A stretch of DNA of 35,202 nt, from NCBI GenBank assembly GCA_021785005.1, contig JAJYGT010000131.1, positions 1 through 35,202 of the forward strand, given 5' to 3'. The notes beneath the pieces are model-generated. The model worked only from the letters and a program-made list of their open reading frames with translations, was not told the origin of the DNA and ran no database searches. Source of the DNA: Actinomycetes bacterium (lineage in GTDB: Bacteria > Actinomycetota > Acidimicrobiia > Acidimicrobiales > Acidimicrobiaceae). A program made the translations under genes and the position numbers. Positions 7,069 to 15,225 of this stretch are shown piece by piece; the first letter of the stretch is position 1; each line of letters opens with the position of its first letter.

Positions 7069-8043
7069 ATGGCAATAGATAGCGTTTGGGTATTCGTTGA
7101 ACTCCGTGGTGATAGTCTGAGCACTGCTTCTCTTGAACTGGTAAGCCAAGCATCGCGAGTAGCGCACACTGTGACTGCTTTTCTGGGAAAGCAAGGAGAT
7201 GTTTCGGTCTTTGAGTTATTATCAAAATACGGTGCAAACAAAATAATCGAGATTAATCGTGCGCCAGAAATCGCCCTCGGCGGTGCGGCAGCGTTTGTAA
7301 TGGCGTCGAAAATATCAAAAGAAAAATCACCAAGTGCTATTTTTTTTGAAGCCTCTTACGAGGGCAGAGACGCTGCTGGTCGACTGTCTGCCAAATTAGA
7401 TCGGCCGATACTCACAAATATTACTGCCCTTGAATTGAAAGACAATGAATTATTAGCATCTAACGCAATTTTTGGCGGCAACATGATGGTGTCTACACGG
7501 TTTACAGGCGCTGGTCCTCAGCTGTTTGTGATTCGTGCAAAATCCTTTGTACTTGAGCCGAATCCTGTCGAGTACGCAACTGAAGTGGTGGGGTTAGAAG
7601 AACCTAGACATTTAACCAATGCACAGATTCTCAATTCGTACCAGGAAGTTAGAACTGGTCCAAAGCTAGAAGATGCCACTGTTGTGGTAGCAGGTGGACG
7701 AGGTCTTGGATCAAAGGATCAGTTCTCGCTCGTTGAGAATCTTGCCCAACTTTTGAATGGCGCGGTGGGAGCCTCAAGAGCTGTCGTGGATGCTGGATGG
7801 GTGCCTTACGCGTTTCAAGTTGGCCAAACCGGTAAAACTGTAAAACCGATGCTTTACATAGCACTGGGAATTTCTGGCGCGACTCAACATATGGTGGGGA
7901 TGAAAGGTGCTCGTAATATTCTCGCGATTAACAAAGATCGCAGCGCCCCGATATTTTCTATCGCAGACTTAGGGGTCGTGGGGGACGTTAACAAGGTCGT
8001 GCCTGCACTTATTGAGGCATTAAAAGAGAAAATTGCGAAGTGA
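7069..8043 (+). CDS. etfA: Electron transfer flavoprotein alpha subunit
   Basis: EtfA of 324 residues from the chosen start. The C-terminal FAD domain is textbook: GGRGLGSKDQFSLVENLA, then VVDAGWVPYAFQVGQTGKTV, YIALGISGATQHMVGMK and ADLGVVGDVNKVVPALIEAL. The N-terminal half carries the ETF Rossmann-like fold (ASYEGRDAAGRLSAKLDRPILTNI). The reading frame extends upstream to ATG 7003, but ATG 7069 has GGAG at 7058-7061 with 7-nt spacing and gives the normal family length, so I prefer it; ATG 7063 is too close to that site. It acts as a heterodimer with EtfB. Confidence 0.95.
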   Translation: MAIDSVWVFVELRGDSLSTASLELVSQASRVAHTVTAFLGKQGDVSVFELLSKYGANKIIEINRAPEIALGGAAAFVMASKISKEKSPSAIFFEASYEGRDAAGRLSAKLDRPILTNITALELKDNELLASNAIFGGNMMVSTRFTGAGPQLFVIRAKSFVLEPNPVEYATEVVGLEEPRHLTNAQILNSYQEVRTGPKLEDATVVVAGGRGLGSKDQFSLVENLAQLLNGAVGASRAVVDAGWVPYAFQVGQTGKTVKPMLYIALGISGATQHMVGMKGARNILAINKDRSAPIFSIADLGVVGDVNKVVPALIEALKEKIAK

Positions 8044-8403
8044 ACGACCCGTGTTTTTACTTGCTAAATGAGCATATTGGTTGCTATGAAAATTCAGCGG
8101 GCGTTCAAAAGCGCGCAGAGATTAATATCGGACCAGTGTGTCGCATGTTATCATTTAAATAGTGCGCTATTTTACTATATTTCGTCGCGAATTTAGGTAG
8201 TATTGACGTACTGGTACAACAATATAGAGATTAGTGCGAGATTCTGTGTTTTGTTTAACTGATGCGTATGATTATCTTGGAGAAGATAAGCACCAGAGAA
8301 TGACGCTATGTCGATAAATTATTATTGATTTTGTAGCAAAGTTTTACTGCGGGATACTTCAAGTATTGTTCGGGATGTCAGCAGATCAGGGAGGGAGTGC
8401 GTA
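8044..8403. other. 360-bp AT-rich gap with leader-like hairpins
   Basis: No gene seen. It contains GTAC-TG-GTAC (8208-8217), a perfect 7-bp hairpin TTATCTT / AAGATAA presenting GGAG in its loop (8272-8289), and a 7-bp hairpin with one G-T pair (8311-8328) followed by TTTT. I found no match to the c-di-GMP (GEMM) riboswitch consensus although the downstream gene is a c-di-GMP enzyme. A TTGACG at 8203 could be a -35 box, but no well-spaced -10 is obvious. Confidence 0.4.
8272..8289 (+). repeat. Perfect 7-bp hairpin with GGAG loop
   Basis: TTATCTT (8272-8278) and AAGATAA (8283-8289) pair exactly, leaving GGAG as a tetraloop about 115 nt before the start of the GGDEF-EAL gene. GNRG-type loops are targets of CsrA/RsmA-like proteins in other phyla, but actinobacteria generally lack CsrA, so the role is open. 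Confidence 0.4.
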
Positions 8404-11400
8404 TTGGTCCCAAATTTACTTGCGAAAGATACCTATCTGCACGAAGTCTTGTCGACTCGACTAGCAGCACTTTTCGGTGACCTTTCTCAAGCAGATGATT
8501 TAGTGCGCGTGTATTTTTGTGCTGATAATAAAAACCAAGCTCAAGGAATACAGTTTTCACTATCAAGCAAGCTTTTAGGCGATGAAGATCGCAGCCCCGA
8601 GGTTATTTTTGAGGGGCCAAGGTCAAAGTTTATTCAAAGTTTAAAGTTGCAGAGCGAAACTTTGGCCACGGGCATGCCAGTGGTTCTTCATGGATTTGAC
8701 GATGATGAGCGGGTCGCCATTGGAGTTGCTCTATCTGATCACGAGACGTCATTAATGGTGATTGTCGTTTCATCTAGACTTGCTATGAATTTGGGACGCC
8801 AGGCGTTGCTCATCGCGGTCGATGAACTCGCTCGAAAGGTTGAGCACGTAATTGCGGATCTAGAATTTGAAAAAGGCGAAAACTTGCTTGACGAGCTTTC
8901 GAATTTGAGTTCTGAGTTTCATGCGGTAACCAATTTGGACGAATTGCTCGACGTTGCTTCGAAGAAATTAAACGAGGTCCTTTCGTGCGATTACGCGGAG
9001 GTGAGGCTTGAATTCTATGGTTATCCAAGCAAATCTCGGACCATTAATTCAGCAGTGACTCCGCCGGCGAGTGATTTGGAATCCATTGATCGGCTCGTTG
9101 AATACTGCAAAAACAGCGCGGATTGGATTCGAATCGATGATATTGCAATCGAATCCATTGAGTCGTCGTTGGCGCATATACCCCGACATCTTTTAAATCT
9201 TAGTTTTTTTGGATCACTTATGATTGTGGGACTCGATGCCAACTTAGGTTCAGCCGCAGGCGCATTCGTACTTGCCTCCAGGAACAAATTTAGCTATAGC
9301 CAACGGATGTTGGCCCAACTTCGTAGGGTAGCTCACCAAGCATCCTCTTCGCTCAAACGCCTACACAAAGATGAGAAGCTTCAAACTAACTGGGATTTTT
9401 CAAAAGAATTAGTAGGGAAGACTTCACTTTCTAACTTATTTGAGCGAACTCCTAGTCTTTTGAAAAAATTATCAGGGGCAAATGAGCTTGTATTGCTCCT
9501 GGAGCAAGATGCATTTACTGAGCAACCCACGCATTGCAACGAATTGACAATTGTATTTGTTAGCAATGCCGAACAATACGCAAATGCGGATCACTGGAGA
9601 ATGAAGCTGGAATCATTAGCGGTTGTTGGGGATGCTTTAATCGACGAAGTCTTGGTCAGTGACGAAGTGCATGTTCCTTTAACCGGGTCGTACCCACTTG
9701 GCCTTTTGATTTTGGTCAAATCAGATGGCGGTCGTTTTAACGACGACGTAAGATTTGGCCTTCAAGGTACGTATTCCCACCTTGGAGCCACGTTAGGTTT
9801 AATTTCAGCGAGACAGCTTGAGTATGCTAAGGATCGCGAGCGCAAGTCACAAGATGCATTTTTTGCTTCTGTCGCAGTAAGTATTTCAGAATTGGTCTGG
9901 GCCGTTGACGCAAAAGGAACCATAATATGGGCGTCACCGAATCACGAGGAATTCACTGGAAAGTCTGCTGAATCAATTTTAGGTTCTGAGTTCGGCGATG
10001 TCGTGAGGTTCTATGCGGGCGATGACTTTAGCATTGAAAGTTGGTATTTTAGAACCGACGCCAATATTTTGTTTGAAATCGACGATAAAGAGGGTAAAAC
10101 GCACATTTTAGAAGCTGTGACAAACGAACTGTCTGAACCTGCATCTAATGGTGCAACTATGGTAATTTCGGCCCGCGATATTACCGATAAGATCGCGATG
10201 GCCCGTGACCTTGAGGAATCCGAATCTCGTTATAGGTCGATCGTTGAAGCGTCAGGTCAGGGCATATTAATGCTGGCCTTAGACGGTACTATCCAATTTG
10301 CCAATCAAGCTATGGGTCAACTTTTGGGATACGCTCCTTCGACGATGACTGGAACCTTCGTGGGCGCTTATTTAGACGCATCGAGCCTTGCTGCAGCTCA
10401 CATGTTATTCGTAGAGGCTCTAAACCTAGTAGAAGTACAGCGCGAACTACTTTTATGTCATAGTGATGGATCAATCGTACATGGCTTGACTAAAGTGTCG
10501 CTGATCCGAGATAGTGCGAGTAAACCGATTGCGCGGCTTGCTGTTATCGCAGATATTTCGCGGCATAAAGCGGCGGAGTTTGAACTTGAGGCCAAGTTGC
10601 GCCGAGATCCCCTTACTGGTTTGCTCAATCGCAGCGGCGCGGAGAAGCATTTTATGGAAATGCTCGAAGAACTCGAACCAGGAATGCTCGTGGCTATGTT
10701 TTTCCTGGATCTAGACCGGTTCAAACTGATAAATGATACCAAAGGTCATCTCATCGGGGATAAATTGCTCATCAGCGTGGCAGAACGACTAAACGTTGCA
10801 AGTCGGGCTCGCGACATTGTGGCACGACTTGGTGGGGACGAATTTCTGGTTGTCGCATCGGACTTTCACGATGCGGAAGCTGCTGAAAATTTTGGAAAGC
10901 GAATAGCCGCTAATTTTGCTCGACCATTTGTTATCGATGGTGAAGACTATTACACCACCGCGAGTATTGGGATTGCCACCGCGCCATTGGGTGCGAACTG
11001 GAGTGAATTATTGCGAGATGCCGATACGGCTATGTATCGTGCGAAAGATAGCCGCTCATCAAAAGTAACGTCGTTTGACAGCAGTTTTAGATCCCAGGTA
11101 GAACGACGAATGGTGATTGAGGGAGAGCTTCGACAGGCGATTGTCCGTAACGAAATGAGGATGGTTTTCCAGCCACTGATAGACATAGCATCGGGTTCAA
11201 TCGTAGGACTTGAATCATTAATGCGGTGGGAGTCAGCCAAGCTTGGCACCATGGGCCCGAATGAATTTATCCCAATTGCCGAGGATTCAGGGTTGATTCA
11301 ACCACTCGGTGGTTTTGCCATCAATTCTTCGATTACGAGCTATAGGGAACTTATGCGCCACGACCCATCTTTGGAGCTATTCGTGGCGGTAAATGTGTCC

Positions 11401-11907
11401 ATGCGCCAGCTGGAGACCTCATATCGCAATTCATTTATGGAGCTGATTAAAAGCGCAAGCCTTGGACCTGGCCGATTAATACTTGAGGTTACTGAGAGCG
11501 AAATGATGAGGTACCCAGAAGACTTTGGCAATCTTTTTCACGATCTCCAAAACATGGGTGTCAGAATTGGAATCGACGACTTTGGGACCGGTTACTCCTC
11601 GCTTTCTCAATTGAGTGCGTTAGCTCCCGATATTGTAAAGATTGATAAACACTTTATATCGCAACTTGGCACAGATCAGGCTCGTCAGATTGTAACAGCG
11701 GTAGTCGCGATGTGTGACGCGTTGGGTGTCTATACAGTAGCTGAAGGGGTGGAAACGTCTAGCCAGCTTGAAATACTTGCCTCGATCGGTTGTCATTTCG
11801 CACAGGGATTTTACATATCCAGGCCGATTGAGGTACCACAATTACCCTACGAACTCGCCTCCTTGCAAGGTCGCCTTCGAGAAAGCGGACGGAAATTTGC
11901 GTGGTAA
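8404..11907 (+). CDS. GAF-PAS-PAS-GGDEF-EAL cyclic-di-GMP enzyme
   Basis: A 1167-residue soluble signalling protein. The first ~480 residues look like degenerate GAF-type sensor repeats. Two PAS domains follow (about 490-600, AVDAKGTIIWASPNHEEFTG, and 605-725, FANQAMGQLLGY). The diguanylate cyclase domain has intact GGDEF at 810-814 and an RxxD inhibitory site (RARD) five residues before it. The phosphodiesterase domain has ESL (937-939) for EAL plus NVSMRQL, LEVTESE, IDDFGTGYSSL, KIDKHFI, AEGVETS and QGFYISRP, so catalytic and metal residues appear present. Both activities are predicted. No membrane segment is evident. TTG at 8404 is supported by GGGAGGGAG (8389-8397), 6 nt upstream. It is monocistronic, facing a convergent operon 31 bp downstream. 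Confidence 0.92.
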   Translation: MVPNLLAKDTYLHEVLSTRLAALFGDLSQADDLVRVYFCADNKNQAQGIQFSLSSKLLGDEDRSPEVIFEGPRSKFIQSLKLQSETLATGMPVVLHGFDDDERVAIGVALSDHETSLMVIVVSSRLAMNLGRQALLIAVDELARKVEHVIADLEFEKGENLLDELSNLSSEFHAVTNLDELLDVASKKLNEVLSCDYAEVRLEFYGYPSKSRTINSAVTPPASDLESIDRLVEYCKNSADWIRIDDIAIESIESSLAHIPRHLLNLSFFGSLMIVGLDANLGSAAGAFVLASRNKFSYSQRMLAQLRRVAHQASSSLKRLHKDEKLQTNWDFSKELVGKTSLSNLFERTPSLLKKLSGANELVLLLEQDAFTEQPTHCNELTIVFVSNAEQYANADHWRMKLESLAVVGDALIDEVLVSDEVHVPLTGSYPLGLLILVKSDGGRFNDDVRFGLQGTYSHLGATLGLISARQLEYAKDRERKSQDAFFASVAVSISELVWAVDAKGTIIWASPNHEEFTGKSAESILGSEFGDVVRFYAGDDFSIESWYFRTDANILFEIDDKEGKTHILEAVTNELSEPASNGATMVISARDITDKIAMARDLEESESRYRSIVEASGQGILMLALDGTIQFANQAMGQLLGYAPSTMTGTFVGAYLDASSLAAAHMLFVEALNLVEVQRELLLCHSDGSIVHGLTKVSLIRDSASKPIARLAVIADISRHKAAEFELEAKLRRDPLTGLLNRSGAEKHFMEMLEELEPGMLVAMFFLDLDRFKLINDTKGHLIGDKLLISVAERLNVASRARDIVARLGGDEFLVVASDFHDAEAAENFGKRIAANFARPFVIDGEDYYTTASIGIATAPLGANWSELLRDADTAMYRAKDSRSSKVTSFDSSFRSQVERRMVIEGELRQAIVRNEMRMVFQPLIDIASGSIVGLESLMRWESAKLGTMGPNEFIPIAEDSGLIQPLGGFAINSSITSYRELMRHDPSLELFVAVNVSMRQLETSYRNSFMELIKSASLGPGRLILEVTESEMMRYPEDFGNLFHDLQNMGVRIGIDDFGTGYSSLSQLSALAPDIVKIDKHFISQLGTDQARQIVTAVVAMCDALGVYTVAEGVETSSQLEILASIGCHFAQGFYISRPIEVPQLPYELASLQGRLRESGRKFAW

Positions 11908-11938
11908 AAAACATGTTCGAAAAAAAGTTAACGTTAAA

Positions 11939-12661
11939 TTAGACTAACGGCCATGGGTAGGGTCGAGCTTCAGGATCTAGTCTCGGTAGTTTTTTTCGAG
12001 AAATGATATATTGGGATCGTGCCTGGAACGCCATAATTTCTGTTTCACTTAGCAGCTGACCAAAGATGAGTTGCGCATTGCGCGATACACGGGCAATGTC
12101 ATCTAAATGATGAGCCGATAGTTCAGCGCCGCCAAATTCCCAGATTACAGTTCTAAGTTTTGGGACTTCGTGAAACATTAAACCGTGGTCGATTCCCCAA
12201 AGGTGGTCTTGTCGATCAATAAGTATATGGCCCGACTTTCGGTCGGTATTATTCCCAATGAGGTCGAATGCGCAGAACGCAATAAATTGGTCGAAGAGCT
12301 GAGAATTGGTCATAAGTGAAAAATAGTGTTCTTCGAATCGCGCGTCTATAAACAATTGCAACGACCCGAGCCCGTATGGCGCGTCGTGGCGCAGAACGGT
12401 TGGGGGAATGAGTTCCCATCCGAGGCTATTGGACAGCTCAAAAGCGGCGACTTCGCGAAAACAAAGTCCGTTAGGAAAATCCCACAAGGGACGTTCGCCT
12501 TGCAGCGGCTTGTAAATCGCCGCGAGGTGAATTCCATCTAGTTCTACTTCGACTAGTAACGTCGCGTTAGAGCTGTACGGCATTCGACCCTTAATCTCGA
12601 TCGTGCCTTGATTTAAAATTTCTAAAGTGTCGGTGCTCGGTAACCGTTTGTTCTCGGGCAA
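11939..12661 (-). CDS. SCO1664-family protein, PI3/4-kinase-like (Rv2133c type)
   Basis: The protein belongs to the actinobacterial SCO1664 family. Sequence features suggest an atypical kinase fold: AIYKPLQGE with Lys51 (nucleotide Lys), REVAAFE with Glu70, then NNTDRKSGHIL (Asp140, His145) and WGIDHG (Asp158), resembling catalytic and metal-binding loops of PI3/4-kinase and HipA-like proteins. Activity and substrate are unknown to me. The frame opens at ATG 12694, but TTG 12661 is preferred because AGAAGGA precedes it with good spacing and family members begin about ten residues before LEILNQGTIEI; this gives 240 residues. It overlaps DUF3090 by 40 nt, so the two are translationally linked. 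It is the last gene of a minus-strand operon. Confidence 0.82.
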   Translation of the reverse strand: MPENKRLPSTDTLEILNQGTIEIKGRMPYSSNATLLVEVELDGIHLAAIYKPLQGERPLWDFPNGLCFREVAAFELSNSLGWELIPPTVLRHDAPYGLGSLQLFIDARFEEHYFSLMTNSQLFDQFIAFCAFDLIGNNTDRKSGHILIDRQDHLWGIDHGLMFHEVPKLRTVIWEFGGAELSAHHLDDIARVSRNAQLIFGQLLSETEIMAFQARSQYIISRKKLPRLDPEARPYPWPLV

Positions 12662-13119
12662 GGATGTCCTTCTGGTTCGATAGGATAACCACACAATGGG
12701 CAGGTGGGACGCCCAGCTTCAATGAGCTCAGTTCCCTGAATGGCAAGTGTTCCCGCGAGTTCTTTGGATATCTGCAGCCTGACCTTTTTCGGCAATGAGT
12801 CAAGGTCAGCGTATTCAGTGAAGTCGATCAAGACCCTATCTGAATTACTTATTTGTGCAACTTCAATTTCACCTACTGCGAAATGGGGTTCGAGTGGTGG
12901 AACCACGGGAAATGCTTTGGGCAGATGACCGAGGCGATCAATTTCGCCAAGGATCATTGCAATTGACTTTACTAGACCTGCAACCTGGGTTTTCTCCAAT
13001 TTCAGTGTGAGATGTTCGCTTTGATCTCTTACTTGGATTATAAATACACGATTTCCAGGTTCTCCAAGAGCGCCCAGGGCGACCTGCTCAGGTAGTTCGA
13101 AGTTGAAATCAGAACTCAC
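12622..13119 (-). CDS. DUF3090 protein with C-terminal zinc-knuckle (Rv2134c type)
   Basis: A 165-residue DUF3090 family protein. The N-terminal part (ELPEQVALGALGEPGNRVFIIQ) is a beta-rich domain; the C-terminus has CPLCGYPIEPEGHPC (Cys140, Cys143, Cys154, plus His153), a likely zinc site. The biochemical role is unknown. It starts with GTG at 13119, only 1 nt after the stop of the phosphatase gene, with GAAGG upstream inside that gene. It runs 40-73 nt into the SCO1664-family gene. The same three-gene order occurs in mycobacteria (Rv2135c-Rv2134c-Rv2133c), near the mycothiol gene mshC, which argues for joint function. Confidence 0.88.
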   Translation of the reverse strand: MSSDFNFELPEQVALGALGEPGNRVFIIQVRDQSEHLTLKLEKTQVAGLVKSIAMILGEIDRLGHLPKAFPVVPPLEPHFAVGEIEVAQISNSDRVLIDFTEYADLDSLPKKVRLQISKELAGTLAIQGTELIEAGRPTCPLCGYPIEPEGHPCPRTNGYRAPTL

Positions 13120-13120
13120 G

Positions 13121-13765
13121 TTATGAGACCTTCATGTTAGGGTTCGGCGTTCTATTGACGTACAATGTGTAATTGCCGACACTAGTAATCGAAATTGCGC
13201 TTATTCCAGCGGTGGATATTACCAAGCGCTGAAAAGAGTCTAGATGGATTCCCAGACAGTGGGCCACGAGTGCTTTAATTGGATCCGCATGCGAGAACGC
13301 GGCAACGGTTTTCCCAGGATATTCCTGATAAACAAATTCTAGAAAGTCAACCATACGAGAAGACATTTCTCGGAACGATTCTCCATTTGGAAAGCGAAAA
13401 CGACTTGGCGAGTGTTGGACAATTCTCCATTCTGGCAGTTTAGAGAGTTCGTCTAAGCGCTTTTGTGTCCAATCTCCGAAATCGCATTCCAACAATCGAT
13501 CATCGGTAACGATGGCCTTTGATCTCGCATTTGCAAGTGGCGTGGCTGTCTCTTGGGCTCGCTCAAGTGGCGAACTAAAAACTTCGTCAATTGATTCGAC
13601 AGATGCCAACTCTTCAATCACTGATTTCGCCTGGAGTTTTCCCTCGTCAGATAAGAAAAGCCCTTTTGCTCGTCCTGGTAGCACTGTCCCTGTCGTTGGA
13701 GTTTTACCGTGCCGAATCAATATTAGAGTTGTTGATTTGTCTTCTGGCTTTTGTTTTTCTTTCAC
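13121..13765 (-). CDS. Histidine phosphatase, MSMEG_4193 family (Rv2135c type)
   Basis: A 214-residue histidine-phosphatase (phosphoglycerate-mutase-like) protein. The catalytic motif LIRHGKT has His19 as the predicted phosphohistidine; SSPLERAQETA (near 64-74) and LLECDFGDW (near 88-96) carry the supporting Arg and Glu, and AFSHADPIKAL (near 157) the second catalytic His. Family members have been annotated as probable phosphomutases, and Rv2135c as an acid phosphatase; the physiological substrate is open. The GTG start at 13765 is the only initiator upstream of the catalytic motif and has a poor ribosome site. It is the first gene of the trio, 135 nt downstream of the thiolase stop. Confidence 0.88.
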   Translation of the reverse strand: MKEKQKPEDKSTTLILIRHGKTPTTGTVLPGRAKGLFLSDEGKLQAKSVIEELASVESIDEVFSSPLERAQETATPLANARSKAIVTDDRLLECDFGDWTQKRLDELSKLPEWRIVQHSPSRFRFPNGESFREMSSRMVDFLEFVYQEYPGKTVAAFSHADPIKALVAHCLGIHLDSFQRLVISTAGISAISITSVGNYTLYVNRTPNPNMKVS

Positions 13766-13900
13766 GCCTTATGTGTTTTCTAAATTGAAGTTGTGTTGTC
13801 AATCAACATAGCCTAGGACGTATTATTGACGCACATCCCAACTTCAAGGTCGAGTAATGTATCTCAATCATATTGGCTACTTTGTCGTTAACGCCAACTG

Positions 13901-15067
13901 CTACGACAGTCGCTCAATCACCATCGCCATACCTTGACCACCACCAACGCACATAGTTTCCAACCCAATAGTTTTATCTAGTACCTCAAGATCATTGATC
14001 AAAGTTGTCATGATCCGAGCACCTGTCATTCCAAATGGATGTCCCAAAGCAATAGCACCTCCATGGGGGTTGAGCTGGCTTTCTATTGAAATACCGCTTT
14101 CTCGACACACAGGTAAAACTTGAGCCGCAAAAGCTTCGTTTAGTTCGACGATGTCAACATCACTAATACTTAGCTTTGTAATCTCTAGGACCTTGCGGAT
14201 GGCATCGATTGGTGCGACTCCCATGATTTCGGGGGCGATTCCAGTTACCGCTGATCCAAGAATTTTAGCCAACGGCGCGATGCCTAGCGACCGAGCTTTA
14301 GTCTCTGACATAACTAGGACAGCTGCGGCACCGTCGTTCAATGGGCATGAATTACCAGCCGTGACTTTTCCTTCTGTGCTGAATACTGGAGGCAGTGAAG
14401 CAAGTACTTCAATGGTGGTATTAGCTCGTGGACCGTCGTCTTTTTCAAAAACTGACCCGTTGGGCAACAGGTATGGAATGATTTCACGCGCAAAGAAGCC
14501 GTTTTTTTGCGCTTCGACTGCCCTATCTTGCGATAATTTTGCAAATTCGTCCATGTCTGCTCGGGAAACATCGAACTTAGCAGCGACGTTCTCAGCGGTC
14601 AGCCCCATCGGTATATACATATTGTTTATGAAGTCATCTCTACTCGGATCGGTGAATCGGGGATTCATGTCACTTGCAGTAAATCCAACTCCGAGTGTTC
14701 TCGTCACGCTCTCTACGCCGCCGGCAACAAAGACGTCGCCTTCGCCTGATCGAATCGCGTGCATGGCTATTCGAATTGCCTGAAGTGACGACGCACAAAA
14801 ACGGTTTACAGTTGTGCCGGGAACTGTATCTGGTAATCCTGCCAACCCAGCGACGTTTCGTCCCAGGTTCATGTTTTGTTCGCCAGCATGATTTGCTGCC
14901 CCAATAATGACATCGTCAATATCTTTGGGATCTAGTTGGGGAACCTTTTGAAGTAGGCTTTTTACGATAAATGCTGCCATATCATCTGGTCGCACATTTA
15001 TCAAAGATCCTTTGTATGCTCGCCCAATTGCGGTACGTGCCGTTGCGACAATTACAGCCTCTGGCAT
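13901..15067 (-). CDS. Acetyl-CoA C-acyltransferase (thiolase)
   Basis: A 388-residue type II-like thiolase catalysing thiolytic cleavage of 3-ketoacyl-CoA, or the reverse condensation. The nucleophile is Cys91 in NRFCASSLQAI; the second active-site block NPHGGAIALGHPFGMTGAR supplies His, and CVGGGQGMAMVIE the C-terminal Cys. The frame is open to 15157, but ATG 15067 begins the conserved MPEAVIVATARTAIGR and is preceded by GGAG, so the upstream 30 codons are rejected; a 22-bp operator-like repeat sits there instead. Together with etfBA it points to fatty-acid oxidation. It is FadA-like, but whether it is catabolic or ketothiolase cannot be fixed from sequence alone. Confidence 0.93.
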   Translation of the reverse strand: MPEAVIVATARTAIGRAYKGSLINVRPDDMAAFIVKSLLQKVPQLDPKDIDDVIIGAANHAGEQNMNLGRNVAGLAGLPDTVPGTTVNRFCASSLQAIRIAMHAIRSGEGDVFVAGGVESVTRTLGVGFTASDMNPRFTDPSRDDFINNMYIPMGLTAENVAAKFDVSRADMDEFAKLSQDRAVEAQKNGFFAREIIPYLLPNGSVFEKDDGPRANTTIEVLASLPPVFSTEGKVTAGNSCPLNDGAAAVLVMSETKARSLGIAPLAKILGSAVTGIAPEIMGVAPIDAIRKVLEITKLSISDVDIVELNEAFAAQVLPVCRESGISIESQLNPHGGAIALGHPFGMTGARIMTTLINDLEVLDKTIGLETMCVGGGQGMAMVIERLS

Positions 15068-15134
15068 ATCCACCAACTCCAATGTTTTTTGCTTTAGGAT
15101 TGTCTCTTTTAGAATGCTATCACCGAATTGTTTC

Positions 15135-15156
15135 TGACAACGTGTTGACGTTGTCA
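15135..15156. promoter_or_regulatory. 8-6-8 inverted repeat upstream of thiolase, operator-like
   Basis: TGACAACG (15135-15142) and CGTTGTCA (15149-15156) form a perfect inverted repeat with a 6-bp spacer, centred about 78 bp upstream of the thiolase ATG. On the minus strand it contains TTGACA and TTGTCA elements that could be -35 boxes, with TAGCAT further down as a possible -10. Repeats of this size are typical TetR/GntR-type operators for fatty-acid genes. The regulator is not in the window. Confidence 0.5.
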
Positions 15157-15225
15157 AAAGGTGTTCCTGTGGTTGTTGACAGTCGAATGTTGAGATCTAG
15201 GAGAAGTAACGTTTGGCGGTCAAAA

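Noticed and set aside
8044-8403. c-di-GMP riboswitch upstream of the GGDEF-EAL gene
   Set aside because: The conserved GEMM core was not found on either strand by eye.
11928-11937. Palindrome TTAACGTTAA between the convergent genes as a terminator
   Set aside because: AT-rich with no loop and no T-run; too weak for an intrinsic terminator.
14151-14783. 210-codon forward frame inside the thiolase gene
   Set aside because: It is antisense to a thiolase whose catalytic motifs are all intact; its Ser/Ala/Thr-rich product is the usual mirror of a real gene.
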